Below the pieces are notes generated by a model. The model worked only from the letters and a program-made list of their open reading frames with translations. It was not told the DNA's origin and ran no database searches. Below, piece by piece: positions 19,575 to 30,577 of a stretch of DNA of 64,000 bases. The stretch comes from Aureobasidium sp. EXF-3400 (Eukaryota > Ascomycota > Dothideomycetes > Dothideales > Saccotheciaceae): positions 62,001-126,000 of the forward strand of contig SWBL01000018.1 of NCBI GenBank assembly GCA_024195585.1, given 5' to 3'. Within the stretch, counting starts at the first letter, position 1, and each line of letters opens with the position of its first letter. The translations under genes were made by a program, and so were the position numbers.

Positions 19575-21003
19575 TGTGCAAAGGCATTGTGACAAGTCGC
19601 AGACTCGGTTCAGAACAAACATAAAGATTGGGTATCAACTACACTCCCATCCAGACTACACGACCAAAGCGGCGAGTCGCAGGCTTTGAGACACTCCAAC
19701 GGCATGATCAATACTAGGGTAGCATGTTTTCCAAGCCAGAGGCCATCGACATAGCAACAGAAAGGGACCAAAGTCGAGGGCAAGGCGAACACCATAGAGC
19801 AACAACGGTGGGAAGGATTTTGGGGCGTCATGAGCCAGAGACAAATCGATAGTCCTTCCTAAATGGGTGATCCCTTGTTCGTAATTAGTGCCTGAAATGT
19901 CAATCGGCTGCATACTAGAACCTCTTTGCATGTTCTGGAAAGCAAGGTAATGGTCTCGATCAGAGGTTGGTGATACGGTCCGATGATTTCCGACAATTGA
20001 GCGGTATAAGATGGTGACGGTTTTATGCTTATAGCTCTTAGCAGGAGCGTTAGCCTGACAGGATGTAACCAACGGCGGACCACAATACACATGATAGGTA
20101 TGAGATATGATGACGCCGTCATGACATTTGTGGCTGCGACTCGGCCAAGATGCAACTCTCAAATACTCAAGTGCTTATATGAGTGTCGTTCGTCTGCTTC
20201 TTTTATCATAAGGTATGTGGTAAGATGCTTGTAAAATATGCTGCATGCAGGTTATCGAGCTTCCGCCTACGACGCGGGGTATTCTCCGAGCTGGAGTCTT
20301 TGTTTGATGAGTAGGCTCGCATCAACATACTCTATCTCGACCCACAGCAATGGGAAGCGCACAAATGAGCTTTCGCTGCTAATCATCGGTACGTGCGTAG
20401 GTGTTGATGCAGAGTACTCTTGTCGGCAAGGGTTTGATCAGAATATACACCCCGAACAGCACTACAGATGTGTGCATCCACAAGGTCTGAGTTCACAACA
20501 GGATGTCAGAGGTGGCACATCCTCGTGGTGGACATAAATCGTACATGGGGGCCATGATAGAAGGACAACAGGGTTCGCGGCGAGCTGAGGCTAAGATCTA
20601 GAACTGTAATCAGTGTGGAGGGAGGGGGCTAACGGTTTCCATGCAGCATATAGATAAAGACGTTTTGCGATGGTGAGATTCGAGATGTTACCGAAGCCGC
20701 AGATGCTCGGGCGTCGTGCTGGGTCGAAATTTCGTATGTGGGCTTCGAAACACAACATGAAGCCTTGCAACACAACGTGCACCGAAAGCCTTTCACAGTG
20801 GTCACAGAAAGCCTGGAGACGTCCAAGGTGACAAGCTGAAAGGCGTCAAGCAGGTGTCAGAATGGATGAAGTGGTACAGCAGGTGTCAAGCTTGGGCCAG
20901 CGGGAGTCGGAAGACGGCAGGAACCTAAACAGGCAGGCACAAACATCAACACAACTCCAGTCCCTGGAGGAAGCCCACCAAGACCCTTTCTTCTAATCTG
21001 ACA

Positions 21004-21025
21004 AAGGGACTCTTTTTTGTCCCTT
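21004..21025. repeat. Short inverted repeat upstream of the Rab gene
   Basis: AAGGGAC and GTCCCTT (7 bp each) flank an 8-nt loop that is mostly T. It lies about 275 bp before the Rab start codon. Function unknown; could be a chance hairpin. Confidence 0.4.
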
Positions 21026-21299
21026 CTTTTTCGCTTCTACAGGGGCCGCTTGAGCAATGGCTGCGTGCCAAATTTTGCTGGGGCTCGGCCGTGGTTTCTA
21101 GAGACCCCCACGACTGATCACCTGCGACAACACATTGCGCCCACGGACACAGCGTGTTGGCCAGGGCCACAAACGATCTTGCTTGTTGCCCTTTTCACCG
21201 GCCCAACTCGGACTCTGTCGCAGACCAACCGAGCGCCACCAGCCCAGTCCTTATTGGTCGCTTTCATTCTTGTTATACTGCTTCTTAATCCGCCGAGTC

Positions 21300-22235
21300 A
21301 TGTCAGCACCCACGACCTCGCTAGAGGCCAAGCTGGTCGTGCTCGGTTCTCAGAACGTGGGCAAGACTTCGCTCGTCCACCGTTTCGTTCATCAGACCTT
21401 TCTTCCTCCCAGCACTCCCTCGACCGTTGGCGCTTCCTTCCTTACCACACGCGTTCACGATCCAGAAACAGACACGGACATACGCCTGCAGATCTGGGAT
21501 ACTGCCGGTCAGGAACGCTTCCGCAGCATCAGCAAGCTATACTATCGCGGTGCACACGCTGCCGTCTTATGCTATGACATAACAAGCAAGAAGAGCTTTG
21601 AAGAGATGGGTGTATGGCTGCGAGAGCTGCGCGACAAGGCCGGCTGGGGCGATACTGAGGACTTGATCCTGCACGTCGTAGGCACCAAGAGCGATGTTGT
21701 CGCCGAGGACCCGTCCAAACGTGAGGTTCCCTTTGAGCGCTGCATAGATTATGTCGCCGAGCAGCTCTACCCAGACCAAGTCGTTCCTGGCAGTGTTCGT
21801 CCAGCAAGTGCCATGCACAGCTCACCTCCTAGCAACAACAATCTTGCCGCCATGGCCTCACCACACAGCAACCGTAGCAGTGGCTTCTGGGGTCAGGAGC
21901 ATATCTGGGACTGCTGCCACGAGATCAGCGCAAAGGATGGCGAGGGCATAGAAGAAATGTTCCGCGTCATCACACGCAAGCTCGTCGACCAGCATCAACG
22001 CAGACTGGACCAGCAGCGTACCATCGAAGCCACCATGGGACGTACACCCTTCGCCGAAGGCGGCCCAAGCTACTTTGACCTGCCAAATGGCGGCACAGGC
22101 AGCTTCCGAGTCGGCCATGGCGACAAGCGACGCAGCTGGCTAGGCTTCCCCAACACTCCTGGTGCAGTCAGTTATGCATCTGAGGCTGGCGAAAGCGAAG
22201 ACAACACGACCGTTAGAAAGGGTCGCTGCTGTTGA
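21300..22235 (+). CDS. Divergent, extended Rab-family small GTPase
   Basis: Intronless, 311 residues, longer than the usual 200-220 of Rabs. G1 GSQNVGKT is at 16-23, switch I STVGASF at 41-47 (like the Rab5/21/22 branch), WDTAGQE at 66-72, TKSD at 129-132 where most Rabs have NKxD, and SAK at 210-212. Between the last two lies an extra, low-complexity stretch of about 45 residues (roughly 160-200). The C-terminal hypervariable region is about 80 residues and ends in Cys-Cys, the substrate of geranylgeranyl transferase II. It should act in endosomal or Golgi membrane traffic; the precise Rab class cannot be fixed by eye. The start is the first ATG that yields the normal short Rab N-terminus; the frame is open further upstream but lacks sense. 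Confidence 0.9.
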   Translation: MSAPTTSLEAKLVVLGSQNVGKTSLVHRFVHQTFLPPSTPSTVGASFLTTRVHDPETDTDIRLQIWDTAGQERFRSISKLYYRGAHAAVLCYDITSKKSFEEMGVWLRELRDKAGWGDTEDLILHVVGTKSDVVAEDPSKREVPFERCIDYVAEQLYPDQVVPGSVRPASAMHSSPPSNNNLAAMASPHSNRSSGFWGQEHIWDCCHEISAKDGEGIEEMFRVITRKLVDQHQRRLDQQRTIEATMGRTPFAEGGPSYFDLPNGGTGSFRVGHGDKRRSWLGFPNTPGAVSYASEAGESEDNTTVRKGRCC

Positions 22236-23126
22236 TTGACTTTCTCGTCCACCCACATTTACCTGTTCATAACCCCTTTCATCCACCACAACCTCTGTTG
22301 ACAACGACATCCTGGTTCTACCCTTTTCAGATACGGCCTATGCTCGGACATCCAGACAGCATTCTGTTTTCTTCTTATCATTGCACGTTCTTTTGGCATG
22401 GCATTTCTTCCAATAACGGTCCTCATGCATGCACGGTGCGGCGTTTCACGGGTCAAACATTTGTACGATATGGCGAATGATTTGGGAATTTCCATTGAGT
22501 GTTTCTGTTTTTCTGTTCTTTCGGTTTTGTTTTTCGGGAATAGCGGCATTCATTGTTAATTGATCCTTCGTCTTTTGCCTTTCTTACGTTGCATAAGGAC
22601 AATTCCCTCTTATGACCGAATGGCAATGCATACTCTTCTGCGCACCACGCATCTCTGTTTGCTTGTTCTTGGAGAAACGTGCAATCGGTGATATGACTCT
22701 CTTGGATAAGGGCTTTGTCTGACTCCTCTGGAAGCAGTCATGCCAAGTCACAATATCCAAGTCGTTGTACGCGACAGTATCAGTAAATAGTCGTGTATGC
22801 AATCTGATGCAACGAGTGGAGAAGGTGTTGTGAATGACCAGAAGAGCCCAAGAGCCAATAACCACAGGTGTCATTTCGTTTTGTAGTTGTTCTTGAGTGA
22901 CAGTGAGTGTGTTGGGTTTCCCTTGTTCAGCCGGGAAGCCTTTTTGGTAATGCTTTGCAAGCTCCTTTCTCTTTCATGATGTTCGACCCATCAGCTTTTT
23001 CGAATCTCAGTCATCTTGTCACCACCCCTTTCTCGAAAAGAAGGACCACCCAGAACTCCATGCTTAAAGAATGCCCCAGAACGCCGGATTGTTGTATGCA
23101 AAAGAGGTATCGTTTGTGAAGAGGAT
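22236..23126. other. Intergenic between convergent Rab and RPB10 genes
   Basis: Holds the 3' ends of the Rab gene (plus) and RPB10 (minus). T-rich tracts suit 3' untranslated sequence. No coding or RNA gene seen. Confidence 0.6.
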
Positions 23127-23520
23127 TTAGACGCGCTGTCTGATGATGTCGCGCTCGTTGGGGTTGTAGCTGATGGAGCGTGTTAGCGGAAAGCAATTGA
23201 GAGATGCAGAATGTCGCAGCATACCGGAGCAGCTTCTCGATCAGGTCGACGTGGGTCATGAGCATACGGCGACAGCAATAGCGCGTCAGGCCGAGCTTGT
23301 CCATAGCGTCACTGTCGCGGCTTGTTAGAAGGTGGTATAGGTGGTCGCATGTATGGTCAAGCTCACCCATCGGGCATGCCCTCGTCCAGCAGAGCCATGT
23401 AGCGCTCCCAGAGGTCGGCGACAACCTTGTTGTCTGTCAGCGCATTGCGGAAGAGAGGTGTGGACCAGGATCTCGTTGACTGACCTTGCCACAGGAGAAA
23501 CAACGGATAGGGATAATCAT
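23127..23520 (-). CDS. RPB10: RNA polymerase I/II/III shared subunit Rpb10 (ABC10-beta)
   Basis: Four tiny exons, 23485-23520, 23367-23425, 23225-23311 and 23127-23169, sum to 225 nt and encode 74 residues. All junctions are GT-AG (donors GTCAGT, GTGAGC, GTATGC) and introns are 55-59 nt. The start [12 protein letters not shown] carries the first zinc pair CxxC; RYCCRRM carries the second Cys pair; [13 protein letters not shown] is the conserved end. Length and sequence match Rpb10 closely. It is a zinc-binding assembly subunit common to all three nuclear RNA polymerases. It is divergent from NAN1, with 238 bp between the start codons. Because exons are short, no single reading frame shows the gene. 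Confidence 0.95.
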
Positions 23521-23758
23521 ATTGCCGTTCGAATGAAGGAGGTTATGAGAGTTGCGATGAAGGAGCGACTGAATGCGATGGGCGAGGCGGCGACAGTGAT
23601 GGGTCGAGGGTATACGAGTAGTAAAAGGCGTCGACGACCGCAAAAAATCGCCAAGCCTTCTCCGCGCTCAGGAATTTCTGGAGCCGCATGCCGCCTTGGA
23701 GGGTTCATCAACTTTTTTTCAGCTCAAGGAAAGAGGCACCAATCTGGAAGCCGCAACA
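23521..23758. promoter_or_regulatory. Bidirectional promoter RPB10 / NAN1
   Basis: The 238-bp gap between the two start codons must hold both promoters. GCGATG occurs twice (23554-23560 as GCGATGA, 23575-23580); this is the core of the PAC element known from yeast ribosome-biogenesis genes. An A-tract lies near 23641 and a T-tract near 23711. Presence of the motifs is seen; their use is inferred. Confidence 0.5.
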
Positions 23759-26715
23759 ATGTCTGACACACAATTAAAAAGAAAGCGCTCCCAGCGTGAC
23801 AAGGCTCCTGCCACTGCCTTGCCCAAGCGCCAGAAGAGCGACCACCTTGACCAGGACACGACCACAACCACTCCCAAGCCCGTCAAGACGCAAACACCAA
23901 AGTCTACACCCAAGACGCACATCATTGACCAACTCACCACTCCCTTCACCAACCTCCCACAAACCGCTGGCTCGCCCGACAAGAATGCGCTACAACTAGT
24001 CACCACTCCAGGTCAAGGGAAAAAAGCGAGGCGAGGAAGGAGAAAGGGCACCGATCGCGTCGCCATCGATCAGGCCCAGGTTGTCGACAAGCCACAAGCA
24101 AGAGTCGAAGGCAGGTCGCCATGGTCACTATCCAAGCCCTTGGGTGGCAGATTCGTTCTGCATGATCCTGTCTTCTCCCAGGACGAGAGGTATGCTCAAC
24201 CTTTCCTACACTCTCACAACATTCTCTAATCATTCCCAGCTGCATCTTTGCGTCCAACGGCCGAGAAGTCGAGGTCCTGTCAATTGCCACATCGCTGGTC
24301 GAGAGGAAACTGCCTGGGCCCGACCGCTCTGCCACTGCTTTTGCTGTTTCTACCACCGACGATGAGGAACTATACATTGCTTCATCCACTGGTCGCATTC
24401 AGCGCTGGAACTGGATCACTGGCACTCCTGTTGACGACGATATCAAGTTCGAGGGTGCCATCTCTGCCTTGGCTGTCACACCCTCAGAAGATGCTTCACA
24501 AGACACCCTCTACGCCATCTGCCACAATGACGAGGACTGGAACATCGTCATCGGAGGCCGCACTATCTACACATCCAAGGACTCTCTTAGCCACCTTCGC
24601 GTCGAAGGACAATACGTTGTCGCTGCTACGTCGACGAAACTGGTCGTTGGCAAACGCGTTTCCAGCGACGACTCTCCTCGCTACGACTTTGTCGAGATTA
24701 CAGTTTCCGCTGGCGTGACGAGTCTCGAGTGCAGAATCGAATCTTCAGAGACGAAGAAGGCAAAGACAGAAAACATCTCGGTCGCAGTGGGAAACGTCTC
24801 TGGTGAAATCTTCCTTTACGAAAATGTCTACCCCTCAAACAAGAACGCTGAGTCGTTGACTCCTCGCACCCTCCATTGGCACCGCGAGGCTGTCGCAACT
24901 GTCAAATGGTCCAAGGATGGAAACTATCTCATTTCTGGTGGCCGCGAGACGGTTCTCGTGCTCTGGCAATTGTCGACCGGCAAGAAGCAGTTCATTCCTC
25001 ACTTGACTGCCGAGATTGAGCGTCTTACTGTTGCCCCGAACGGCACTTCATATGCCATTCAACTCGCTGACAACTCAGTCATGGTTCTTTCTACCACTGA
25101 GCTTAAGCCCATTGCAAATTTCGCTGGACTGCAGGCTCAATCGTGTATTGACAAGAACACTTCCGCTCAGGTCGACACTGAGAAGAGTTTCTTGCGCGCT
25201 GCTGCCGCGACCCTGAATCCTTTGTCTCCTGACCAACTTCTGCTATCTGTACCTTCTTCTACCAACGAGTCCTCTCAGCACATCTCATCTGCCGCTCCTC
25301 GACCTTTCCTCCAGACCTATGATATTTCCAACGACCGTCACATTTCCCGCCAGGCTTTGACTCGCAACATGGTCACTGATTACAACAAGGGTCCCGAAGG
25401 TAATCGTATCAAGGTTCCTGATGTCACTTTCCTCCAGGTCAGCCACGATGGACAGTGGCTTGCCACAGCCGAGCACTGGTCACCTCCTTATCCCGATGTT
25501 GAATATTTGGCCGCCGACAAGTCTTCCAACGATGAACAACGTCTTTTCCGTCGTGAAGTTTACCTCAAGATCTGGCGCTGGGACTCTGAACGCAACGTCT
25601 GGGCTCTGGAGACAAGAATCGACAGCCCTCATCAACTGGGCGACGATGCCCAGCCTGGTCGCGTCCTCAATCTTGTTGCTGACCCTGTCGAGGTTGGTTT
25701 CGCAAGTGTAGGTGAAGACAGCTGTGTTCGCATCTGGAAACCCAAGACTCGTCTTCGCAATGGCATTGTTGTTCGTGGCAGCAAGGCAGAAGGTCTCGTC
25801 GACTGGTCATGCCGTCACTCGATCCCTCTTGACCGTAGCGTCGAGCTGGCTGAAACTCCTGATCAATCCCGCCTTCTACCTCCTCCCAAAGGCGCTGCTC
25901 TGGCATATTCCGAAGACGGTTCTGCTCTTGCTGTATCTCAAGCTTTCGAACACGTCACCGAAACTCCTACTGTGCACTTCATCAACACAACTGATGGAGC
26001 TACTGAGCAAGCACGCTCCGGCTTCTTCACAGGCACTGTCCGCGCCCTCGCCTTCCTTGACCGCCACCTCATCGTCCTCGCCGATCAGACCATTGCGGTC
26101 TGGGATATCGTGGATGAAGTCCAACTCTACTGCATCAATCTTGAACGTGCTGCAAGGTTCGGCACCTCCATTCTCACCACCAATCCTGAAGATAAGACCT
26201 TTGCTGTGTCGATGAAAACAAAGGGCGGTGCTTCTCGTGTGCAGATCTTCAGCCCCACAAGCTCTGCTCCCCAATTCAACCAATCATTGCCATATCCAGC
26301 CTCGGCTGTATTAGCCGCTAAGGGCAGGAGAGGCTACAAGGTCTTGACTACTGCCGCCGAGGTCTTCACTCTTGTCCCTCGTGCTGCTGCTCCCTCCCTC
26401 AATGATGTACGCACACGTCGTGGTAAGCGCTCTGGTGGCGCCGCTCCTCCGACTATCGCCACATCCACTGCACCCAGCTCAGCGCCTGCTCCCGAGGTCT
26501 CAGAGGACATGGAGATGGCAGAAGCGCAGCCAGCTGATGTGTACCTCCTCGAGAACGACGAAGAAGCCGACAAGCCTGTCGTCAGACCCGAGCAATTGGC
26601 TCAAGTGTTCGACAGAGACAACATTGCGCTTATGCCTGTCAGCGAGATGTTCAACGCTGTCGTGGGCTTATTTGCAAGGAAGCCTAGAGCTGTGCCTGTT
26701 TCTGCTGCTGCGTAG
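23759..26715 (+). CDS. NAN1: Nan1/Utp17, WD40 subunit of the t-UTP complex (SSU processome)
   Basis: Two exons (23759-24189, 24240-26715) with a 50-nt intron (GTATGC...CCCAG) give 968 residues. Residues 1-125 are Lys/Arg/Thr-rich and disordered, with nuclear-localisation-like clusters (KRKR, KKARRGRRK). Then comes a WD40 array opening with RFVLHDPVFS, with recognisable blades such as HREAVATVKWSKDGNYLISGG and a later VRIWKPKTR. The C-terminal part carries an acidic linker and a short helical end containing PEQLAQVFD. The order and the N-terminal motif suit Utp17/Nan1 (WDR75 in animals), which binds nascent pre-rRNA and couples RNA polymerase I transcription to 18S processing in the nucleolus. 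Neighbour RPB10 also serves RNA polymerase I. Confidence 0.9.
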
Positions 26716-27131
26716 ATATCCCTGGTCAACGAGCAACTTGGCTCGGTCTGTGAATAGAAATTTTCGTACGACAAAATACTCCCATCTTTCATTTTCAACG
26801 AAGAATGATTGTTTTGTGATCATTTACTTGTCGTACTTGCAACTAAAAGTAGTGACCACCCATGCACGAAGCAATATATCAAAAGCATTAGAACAACCAT
26901 ACACTGCCAAGCTATATATCAGATATGTAGCATTAGTAAGCATGGGATAGCATGGTTGGGCTCTTTTTGTATCTGGGTAAGCTTCACTCTTCCAGTTTCC
27001 AATGCGACTGTCAACGAGAGAACAATTCTCCAGCTTCGAGGTCATGAAAGCCGCAATCCGTCATTTCTGCTTTGTTGACGTTGTAACGAAGCATATGCTT
27101 GTTGTGTGTGCTGAGCGTCAATCATTACTCC
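26716..27131. other. Intergenic: 3' flank of NAN1
   Basis: AT-rich in the middle (26760-26960) and without convincing reading frames. Probably 3' untranslated sequence and spacer. Confidence 0.5.
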
Positions 27132-27690
27132 TTAGATCCGCTGGGCACTTTGGGTTCGAGGTGCATCTCTCATTGTGCTCTCAAGGAACCCGTTCTCGTC
27201 AAAGTCAACGAAGAAGAGTTTAGACTCGGGTTGAACTGGGTAGGGGACAGGCTCAGGTCTGTCAGCGGTCGGAGGTGCAGGTTGATCGTTACTGGTGATA
27301 GGGTTGCTGACGACAGGCAGAATACGCAGCTGGTGATCCTCGTTCAGAAGGGGAAGCGTCGACTTCCTGCTCATGCCTGGTGTGCCTCTTGTGTTGCTGG
27401 TGTTGCCTCCTAAGGAATCTCTCCGGTACTGCAGTGGCAAGGGAAACAGTTGAAGTAGGCTGAGCAGGTGCAGCGGCGGTGCAAGCTGGAGGAAGGGTTT
27501 CTCCCTGCTGTGAACTTTGCGAAGTACTGTGGGCGTGGAAGTACTTTGGAGTGGCTTTGAAAAGTTCAACAGGTATGAGAAGTGTTCGCTCACCATCGCA
27601 GTAAAGACGATCAAGTTTCGGCGCGTGGCTTCTCAAAGTCATCACTTCTCGTTCTCTTCTCACTCTTGCTGCGCCTTCCACATCCTCCAC
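27132..27690 (-). CDS. Possible small unknown gene, two exons or frameshifted
   Basis: A frame opens at 27690 with MEDVEGAARVRREREV and contains RLYCDGERTLLIPVELF; a second frame closes at 27132 with SKLFFVDFDENGFLE. The two look like parts of one protein. They can be joined by a 67-nt intron with donor GTGAGC just after LYCD and acceptor CCCACAG, giving about 150 residues, or by a +1 frameshift near 27410, which would keep more of the first frame. I recognise no family. Either model needs transcript support; decay is possible because the neighbourhood is gene-poor. Confidence 0.35.
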
Positions 27691-27776
27691 GAACTTTGCA
27701 CAACCATCTCGAGTGACTGCTATTTAAACAACATTCCGATTCTCTCTTTTCAAACGCTCATCAACAACTCATCATC

Positions 27777-28122
27777 ATGAAAACATACAACATGGCAAGA
27801 CGCAGAAACAAAAACAATCAACAGATCAAGAATAAGGACGAGAAGGTCAAGGAACAAGAAACACTCGACCCGGAGCAGGTGAAGAATGCTGGCGAGCTGC
27901 CGTTCACCAACTTCGATAAGGAAGACGACGAGCTCGAGGTCAGAGGGTCGACTCCACGAATGACCGAGCCCCTCAGACTCGCGTCACGTCTAGGCATGAG
28001 TCCCCTAAAGTGTCTACTCAGTCCGCTGCTCTTCACACTTTGATTCTGAGGGATGAAGCCGCACTCGCAAAAGCGAAGCAAGATTGCGAGAGTTCGAAGA
28101 AGCTTATAAGTACCTGAAGCCT
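27777..28122 (+). CDS. Possible small basic protein of unknown function
   Basis: ATG at 27777 follows a TATTTAAA-like element near 27720. The first frame is rich in Lys/Arg/Asn/Gln (MARRRNKNNQQIKNKDEKVKEQ is only partly cited here as RRRNKNN...KEQE) then acidic (FDKEDDELE). It stops at 28043. A second frame reading LILRDEAALAKAKQD continues in another register and stops at about 28122. An 83-nt intron (weak donor GTCAGA at about 27938, acceptor TACTCAG) would join them into about 85 residues. Alternatively this is a decaying gene. No family recognised. Confidence 0.3.
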
Positions 28123-28316
28123 GTTAAAGAACTGGTTCTTGACGGCTTTGTCACGATAAGTCTTGTGCCTCTTTTGTCCCATGATGCTCTGTCTCTTGCG
28201 GAACTCTGGCCCTTGCAGCAATTCAACTCTCACAGTATGTTGCCTCTTACAGCACTTTATCTTTCGCAGTACTATGAAGATCAACTTCCATCTCGGTTAG
28301 CTTCCTCTGCTTAAAA

Positions 28317-28395
28317 GTTACCACATGGCGTCTGCCTCCGGTGACATTCTTTAGCTGACCACAAGGCATCTGCCTTGGGCTATCTTTTGTTGCTA
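28317..28395. repeat. Imperfect direct repeat, two units of about 38 bp
   Basis: Units share CACATGGCGTCTGCCT versus CACAAGGCATCTGCCT and both end near CTTT. About two thirds of positions agree by eye. Origin unknown. Confidence 0.35.
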
Positions 28396-28833
28396 AGAAA
28401 CGATCTATGCCTTTGTTTACTTTTTGTAGCACGCCAGTAGGTGTATGCCTCTGGTCAACTATGGTTGCTTTTTTTGTGGGTTTGTACCATCTTCAATTCG
28501 CCAGCTTTGATCAAACTTCTCTTTGCAAATTATTGCCCTCACGTCGAAACTGGCTCGAGAACAAGTGTACTTTGCCTACCAGAATTTTGACAGGGGCCAT
28601 CTGGTCAAAATGGAAGAGGGAAATTTGATTGATACCAGTTATCGAAGGAGCCCCTTGGATAGCTCTCTGACATGAAGATGGACAGGGTCATATCTGCAGC
28701 ATCATCGCTTGAGAAAGATGGGCCCTTGCCTCAACTTTGCCACGATGAAGTTTTCGAGAGAGGAGTCTTGCGCTGCAGTGCTCTGGCAGTGATCGGTGTG
28801 GGATTTGAAACAAAGACAAAAGGACAAAAGGTG

Positions 28834-28912
28834 TTTCCATGCACAGAATCGAACCATGGATCTTGTCATTGCGAGTGACGCCGTACCTCTGGGAAAATCT
28901 TCGGCCAAATTT
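28834..28912 (-). other. tRNA-like relic (possible tRNA pseudogene)
   Basis: On the minus strand TGGCCGAAG fits box A and GGTTCGATTCT fits box B in all but one position. A D-stem GCCG/CGGC, a 4-bp anticodon stem GTCA/TGAC with loop CTCGCAA (would read CGC), and a T-arm can be drawn, and TTTT follows. The D-loop is too long and I cannot pair an acceptor stem, so this is not a functional tRNA. Chance resemblance is not excluded. Confidence 0.3.
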
Positions 28913-29461
28913 TGTCCTAGAAGACGGAAGGAGGCTGATTCGAACGGAATTGCTCAGCGAGATAATGGCATATACGATTCTGCATGCCTGGCTTCTCTCA
29001 AAACTTGACAGCCTGTTTGTGACACCAAACTATCGAAACACATTCGAAAGATAAGAACAAGTCTTTTTGCGGCTCATTCAAGAGCCGTGTCCGAAACTCA
29101 GGTGCTCACGGAAGCGACGTCCTTCCCCACGTCCGCGCCTTGCCCTCCGCACCCCCGGGTTCGCATCGTCATCTGGGGATCTTCTCTTTGCAGAAACAAG
29201 CAATGATCGTCAGACTTTCCCCTCGAAGCTCGTGGAGATCAAACTTTATGACGACAAGCCGCACCTTTGTATGGAGTTGCTCCTCCATTTCCGCGTGTGC
29301 CGTTGCGAGTCAAGCAGTGGGCCAATTGAGGGGAATCAACGACAATAGTCTTAAGTCCGTATGGCATGTGATCGAGCGAATTTGATAGGGATGTGCTCTC
29401 AAACAGAGGAAAGAGTTTGAGGCTAGTAGGTGTTGATGAAAATCAGCATTGGAGAGGTGTT

Positions 29462-29467
29462 TATAAG
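29462..29467 (+). promoter_or_regulatory. Possible TATA element of the transporter gene
   Basis: TATAAG within GTTTATAAGAAG, about 115 nt before the start codon at 29577. Motif match only. Confidence 0.35.
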
Positions 29468-29576
29468 AAGTCCTCTATACCCTTGGCTCTTTTCGCTTTC
29501 GGTTTCTGAGTGTCTTTGCATTAATTACTTCCTGCCATTGGTTTTGGTACAAAGACTCGACATCTCACGAACAACA

Positions 29577-30577
29577 ATGGCGTACTCACCGTCCAGCACA
29601 TCTAATTCGGATCCCGATGCGATCCAAAAAGCGGAAGCGCGACACCTCGAACACGATGCCATCAATCCGCGCTGGGCACCTGGATATGGTCCCTTGTCAC
29701 GTATACCCACCGGCGATTCCTACTTGCCTGCCTTTGGAGGTGCTTTCCAACCCGGTCTGTACAAGGCCCCAAAGTCCAACATCGCCAACCCTGCACCATT
29801 GGGACTGGCAGGCTTCGCCCTTACAACTTTCTTGCTTAGTCTGATAAACTTGGGGACCAAGGGTGTCCAGACACCCAATATCATTGTTGGGCCAGCATAT
29901 GCTTATGGAGGATTGATTCAGATTGTAGCTGGCATGTGGTGAGTTTTCTTTGTTCTACACGAGAGGTGTGTATTTCGAAGAAGACGCTGACGAGGTTAAT
30001 TCCCAGGGAAATGGCTGTGGGCAACACTTTTGGTGCCACGGCGTTGACATCGTATGGCGGCTTCTGGATTGGCTTGGGCATTATTTTCACACCAGGTGGC
30101 TTCAATATTGCAGAAGCATACGGAGGTGCAACACCGGCTTTCTACACAGCACTGGCATTCTATCTTTACGTACGCTCCTCCCCAAGCTTGTCACGACTCT
30201 GCACACACATACTAACTTCCATTCAGGGCTGGTTCATCTTTACTTTCCTCCTCTGGATACTCACCCTGAAATCCACCGTCGCCTTTTCCTCCCTCTTCTT
30301 CACTGTGTGGCTCACCTTCCTTATGCTCGCTACCGGATACATCCACACCACCACTGTTGATGGTGTGACTGCACCCAACCACAGCCTCAATCTTGCAGGA
30401 GGTTCTTTCGGCATCATTGCCAGCTTCATCGCTTGGTGGAATCTGTTGGCTGGTATTGCAGACAGAGGAAACAGTATCTTCTTGGTGCCGGTGTTGCACT
30501 TCCCTTGGAGTGAGAAGGGAAGATCCAGAAGGAGAGAGAAAGCTGAGAGTATCAAAGATGTTGAGAAGGGTGATTAG
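29577..30577 (+). CDS. GPR1/FUN34/YaaH family acetate-type transporter
   Basis: Three exons (29577-29938, 30007-30169, 30227-30577), GT-AG junctions GTGAGT...CCCAG and GTACGC...TTCAG, 291 residues. After a hydrophilic N-terminal arm comes the family signature NPAPLGLAGFALTTF starting at residue 71. The segments that follow account for the usual six membrane helices, ending with a basic Arg/Lys-rich cytoplasmic tail. Members (Ady2/Ato in yeast, AcpA in Aspergillus) move acetate or ammonium across the plasma membrane and are usually induced by poor carbon sources. The N-terminus contains GYGPLSRIPTG, close to the conserved pre-helix motif of fungal members. The precise substrate cannot be told from sequence. 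Confidence 0.92.

Larger units (their letters stand above)
19483..21299. other. Intergenic: divergent promoter region, giant gene / Rab gene
   Basis: The giant gene reads left and the Rab gene reads right, so this 1.8-kb spacer carries both promoters. Short frames on both strands (the longest about 168 codons, near 19656-20162) show no domain, start or splice support, and I leave them out. A small hairpin is noted separately at 21004-21025. Confidence 0.5.
28123..29576. other. Gene-poor stretch upstream of the transporter
   Basis: Several short frames with protein-like composition but no common register (for example around 28672-28878 and 28839-29054, the latter containing FVLEDGRRLIRTELLSE). 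An imperfect direct repeat sits at about 28317-28395. A tRNA-like sequence lies on the minus strand at 28834-28912. I see no intact gene; a broken one is possible. Confidence 0.4.

Noticed and set aside
19656..20162. 168-codon minus-strand frame upstream of the giant gene
   Set aside because: No motif, overlaps other frames of similar length and lies in a promoter region.
20025..20826. Several 60-100-codon frames on both strands
   Set aside because: Short, overlapping, without starts in good context or splice support.
22781..22830. Possible small RNA gene near the Rab 3' flank
   Set aside because: No box A/B pair, stem structure or terminator pattern I could defend.
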